A program made the translations under genes and the position numbers. A DNA stretch of 64,000 nucleotides from Humibacillus xanthopallidus (lineage in GTDB: Bacteria; Actinomycetota; Actinomycetes; Actinomycetales; Dermatophilaceae): the NCBI RefSeq assembly GCF_006716675.1, contig NZ_VFPM01000003.1:62001-126000 (forward strand), given 5' to 3'. The notes under the pieces were generated by a model that saw nothing but the letters and a program-made list of their open reading frames with translations, ran no database searches and was not told where the DNA came from. Shown here one piece after another: positions 63,295 through 64,000 of the stretch; the stretch's first letter is position 1, and each line of letters starts with the position of its first letter.

Positions 63295-64000
63295 ATGGGT
63301 GTCATCTACTCCGACTACTCGAGGGCCCGGATCGGGTGGTTCTTCGGCCTGTCCGGGTGGCAGCTGACCACGGTCGCGCTGACCTTCCTGCCGATCGCGT
63401 GGGCGATGCAGCAGACGGCGTGGACCTCGGTTGCCCTCTTCACGCTGCTGTGGGCGGTCATCGTGCTGGTGACGGTCACGCCGGTCCGTGGACGGTCGGC
63501 GATGGGCTGGGTCTTCGCGTCGCTGTCGTTCGCCGTCGGGGGCCTCGCCGGGTGGACCCGGTTCCGGTCGAAAGCCTCAACGGGAGAGGCGGATTCGCTC
63601 GAGGAGCCGGACCTGCCGGGGGTGCTCCAGGGTGTCCGGATCCACGACGGCCCCCCGCGCGGCGCCACCTCCAGCAGGACCGCGATCATCCAGGACCACC
63701 GCTGCCGGACGTGGGCGCTGACCGCGTCTGTGATCCACCCCGGCATCGGCCTGGCCGAACTGGACCAGCGCGAACGACTCGGCGCCGGGCTGGGGGAGCT
63801 GCTCGACCTCGCCGCCCGGACCGAGCTGATCGACGCGGTCGTGTTCCTGGTGCGGACCGTCCCGGAGGACGGCGCCGAACGCGACCAGTGGATCGCCAGG
63901 CACCGCCGCGCCACCGGACCCCAGGCATCCCGTCAGGTCAACGATGAGCTGCAGGCGAACCTCACCCGGGCCAGCGTCCGGACCGAGGCGTTCGTCACCG
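63295..64000 (+). CDS. SCO6880-family conjugation membrane protein, 3'-truncated by window edge
   Basis: 235 residues are visible and the frame is open to the edge. It begins MGVIYSDYSRARIGWFFGLSGWQL, then two transmembrane helices (LTTVALTFLPIAWAM; SVALFTLLWAVIVLVTVTPVRG). A cytoplasmic part with RTAIIQDHRCRTWALTASVIHPGIGLAELDQRERLGAGLGELLD follows, matching the start of SCO6880-type proteins found beside VirB4-like ATPases in actinobacterial conjugation clusters. GAGGGAG precedes ATG63295. The VirB4-like ATPase and coupling protein would be expected just outside the window. Confidence 0.82.
   Translation, partial: MGVIYSDYSRARIGWFFGLSGWQLTTVALTFLPIAWAMQQTAWTSVALFTLLWAVIVLVTVTPVRGRSAMGWVFASLSFAVGGLAGWTRFRSKASTGEADSLEEPDLPGVLQGVRIHDGPPRGATSSRTAIIQDHRCRTWALTASVIHPGIGLAELDQRERLGAGLGELLDLAARTELIDAVVFLVRTVPEDGAERDQWIARHRRATGPQASRQVNDELQANLTRASVRTEAFVT

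Larger units (their letters stand above)
27117..64000. mobile_element. Putative integrative conjugative element, left part (tRNA-Val junction; right end outside window)
   Basis: From the tRNA-Val 3' end onward there are no housekeeping genes. The stretch contains an excisionase-like HTH gene, a serine resolvase, an IS3 remnant, Tad/Flp pilus genes, and TrbL/VirB6-like and SCO6880-family conjugation genes continuing past the edge, plus frameshifted genes and partial duplications. The octamer GTATGCCG, frequent in the backbone, becomes sparse here. The exact left boundary (27117 to about 27370), the integrase and the right attachment site are not visible, so present-day mobility is not shown. 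Confidence 0.75.

Noticed and set aside
1..64000. CRISPR array or cas genes
   Set aside because: No regularly spaced direct repeats with unique spacers and no Cas-type proteins were seen; the only repeat sets are those at 6.8, 27.2, 45.4 and 49-50 kb.

Overview
The window is high-GC DNA with GTG/TTG starts, 4-bp ATGA/GTGA gene overlaps, a coproporphyrin-type heme pathway (HemE, HemY/CgoX, HemQ/ChdC), a DUF3000 gene beside hemE, and an HTH-MurA fusion. This points to an actinobacterium, most likely in or near the Intrasporangiaceae (Janibacter/Phycicoccus/Knoellia-like). That placement is inferred from gene content only. It splits into chromosomal backbone (1 to about 27.1 kb) and a large accessory element (about 27.1 kb to beyond the right edge).

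Backbone. A partial hypothetical gene and a lipoprotein-like gene with a disrupted start are followed by an HTH-MurA fusion with a perfect 18-bp palindrome at its promoter. Next come a two-gene fatty-acid beta-oxidation operon (thiolase, then hydratase/3-hydroxyacyl-CoA dehydrogenase), an intergenic set of three near-identical 25-bp repeats, an RNase D-like gene coupled to a DUF3000 gene, and divergent hemE-murJ. A 1,225-residue CHAT-domain protein meets murJ tail to tail with no spacer. Then follow a DUF4349 protein, DedA, hemY-hemQ, a DUF1707 protein, msrB, an alpha/beta hydrolase, a RibD-like reductase, a PPK2 with a Lys-rich N-terminus, an AidB-like acyl-CoA dehydrogenase and a YihY/BrkB membrane protein. 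The arm ends with tRNA-Gly(GCC), tRNA-Cys(GCA) and tRNA-Val(GAC).

Accessory element. Immediately after tRNA-Val the DNA changes character. It carries a Ros/MucR-like zinc protein, an excisionase-like HTH protein, a lipoprotein and a PKD-type secreted protein. A compact, translationally coupled Tad/Flp pilus operon follows (SAF/CpaB-like, CpaE-like, TadA, TadB, TadC, Flp pilin, TadE/TadG-type pseudopilins), ending in a 1,214-residue membrane protein with three LysM domains and a C-terminal BTAD-like domain. A 5'-truncated IS3-family transposase, a serine resolvase, hairpin-separated small genes (one frameshifted) and a DUF4192 gene come next. The following stretch holds two large secreted proteins (VWA/PKD protein and a subtilase) around a decayed duplicated cassette, then cargo (AzoR, GyrI-like, GPP34, frameshifted DedA). 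The right end is the start of a type IV secretion operon: HTH/sigma-like regulator, small protein, Walker-deficient ParA-like protein, VirB2-like and VirB8-like candidates, TrbL/VirB6-like channel, and an SCO6880-family protein cut by the edge.

The most coherent reading is an integrative conjugative element at tRNA-Val that carries both a Tad pilus and a conjugation-type T4SS. No integrase and no right attachment site lie in the window. An octamer GTATGCCG (either strand) is frequent in the backbone and sparse in the element, which independently supports the boundary.
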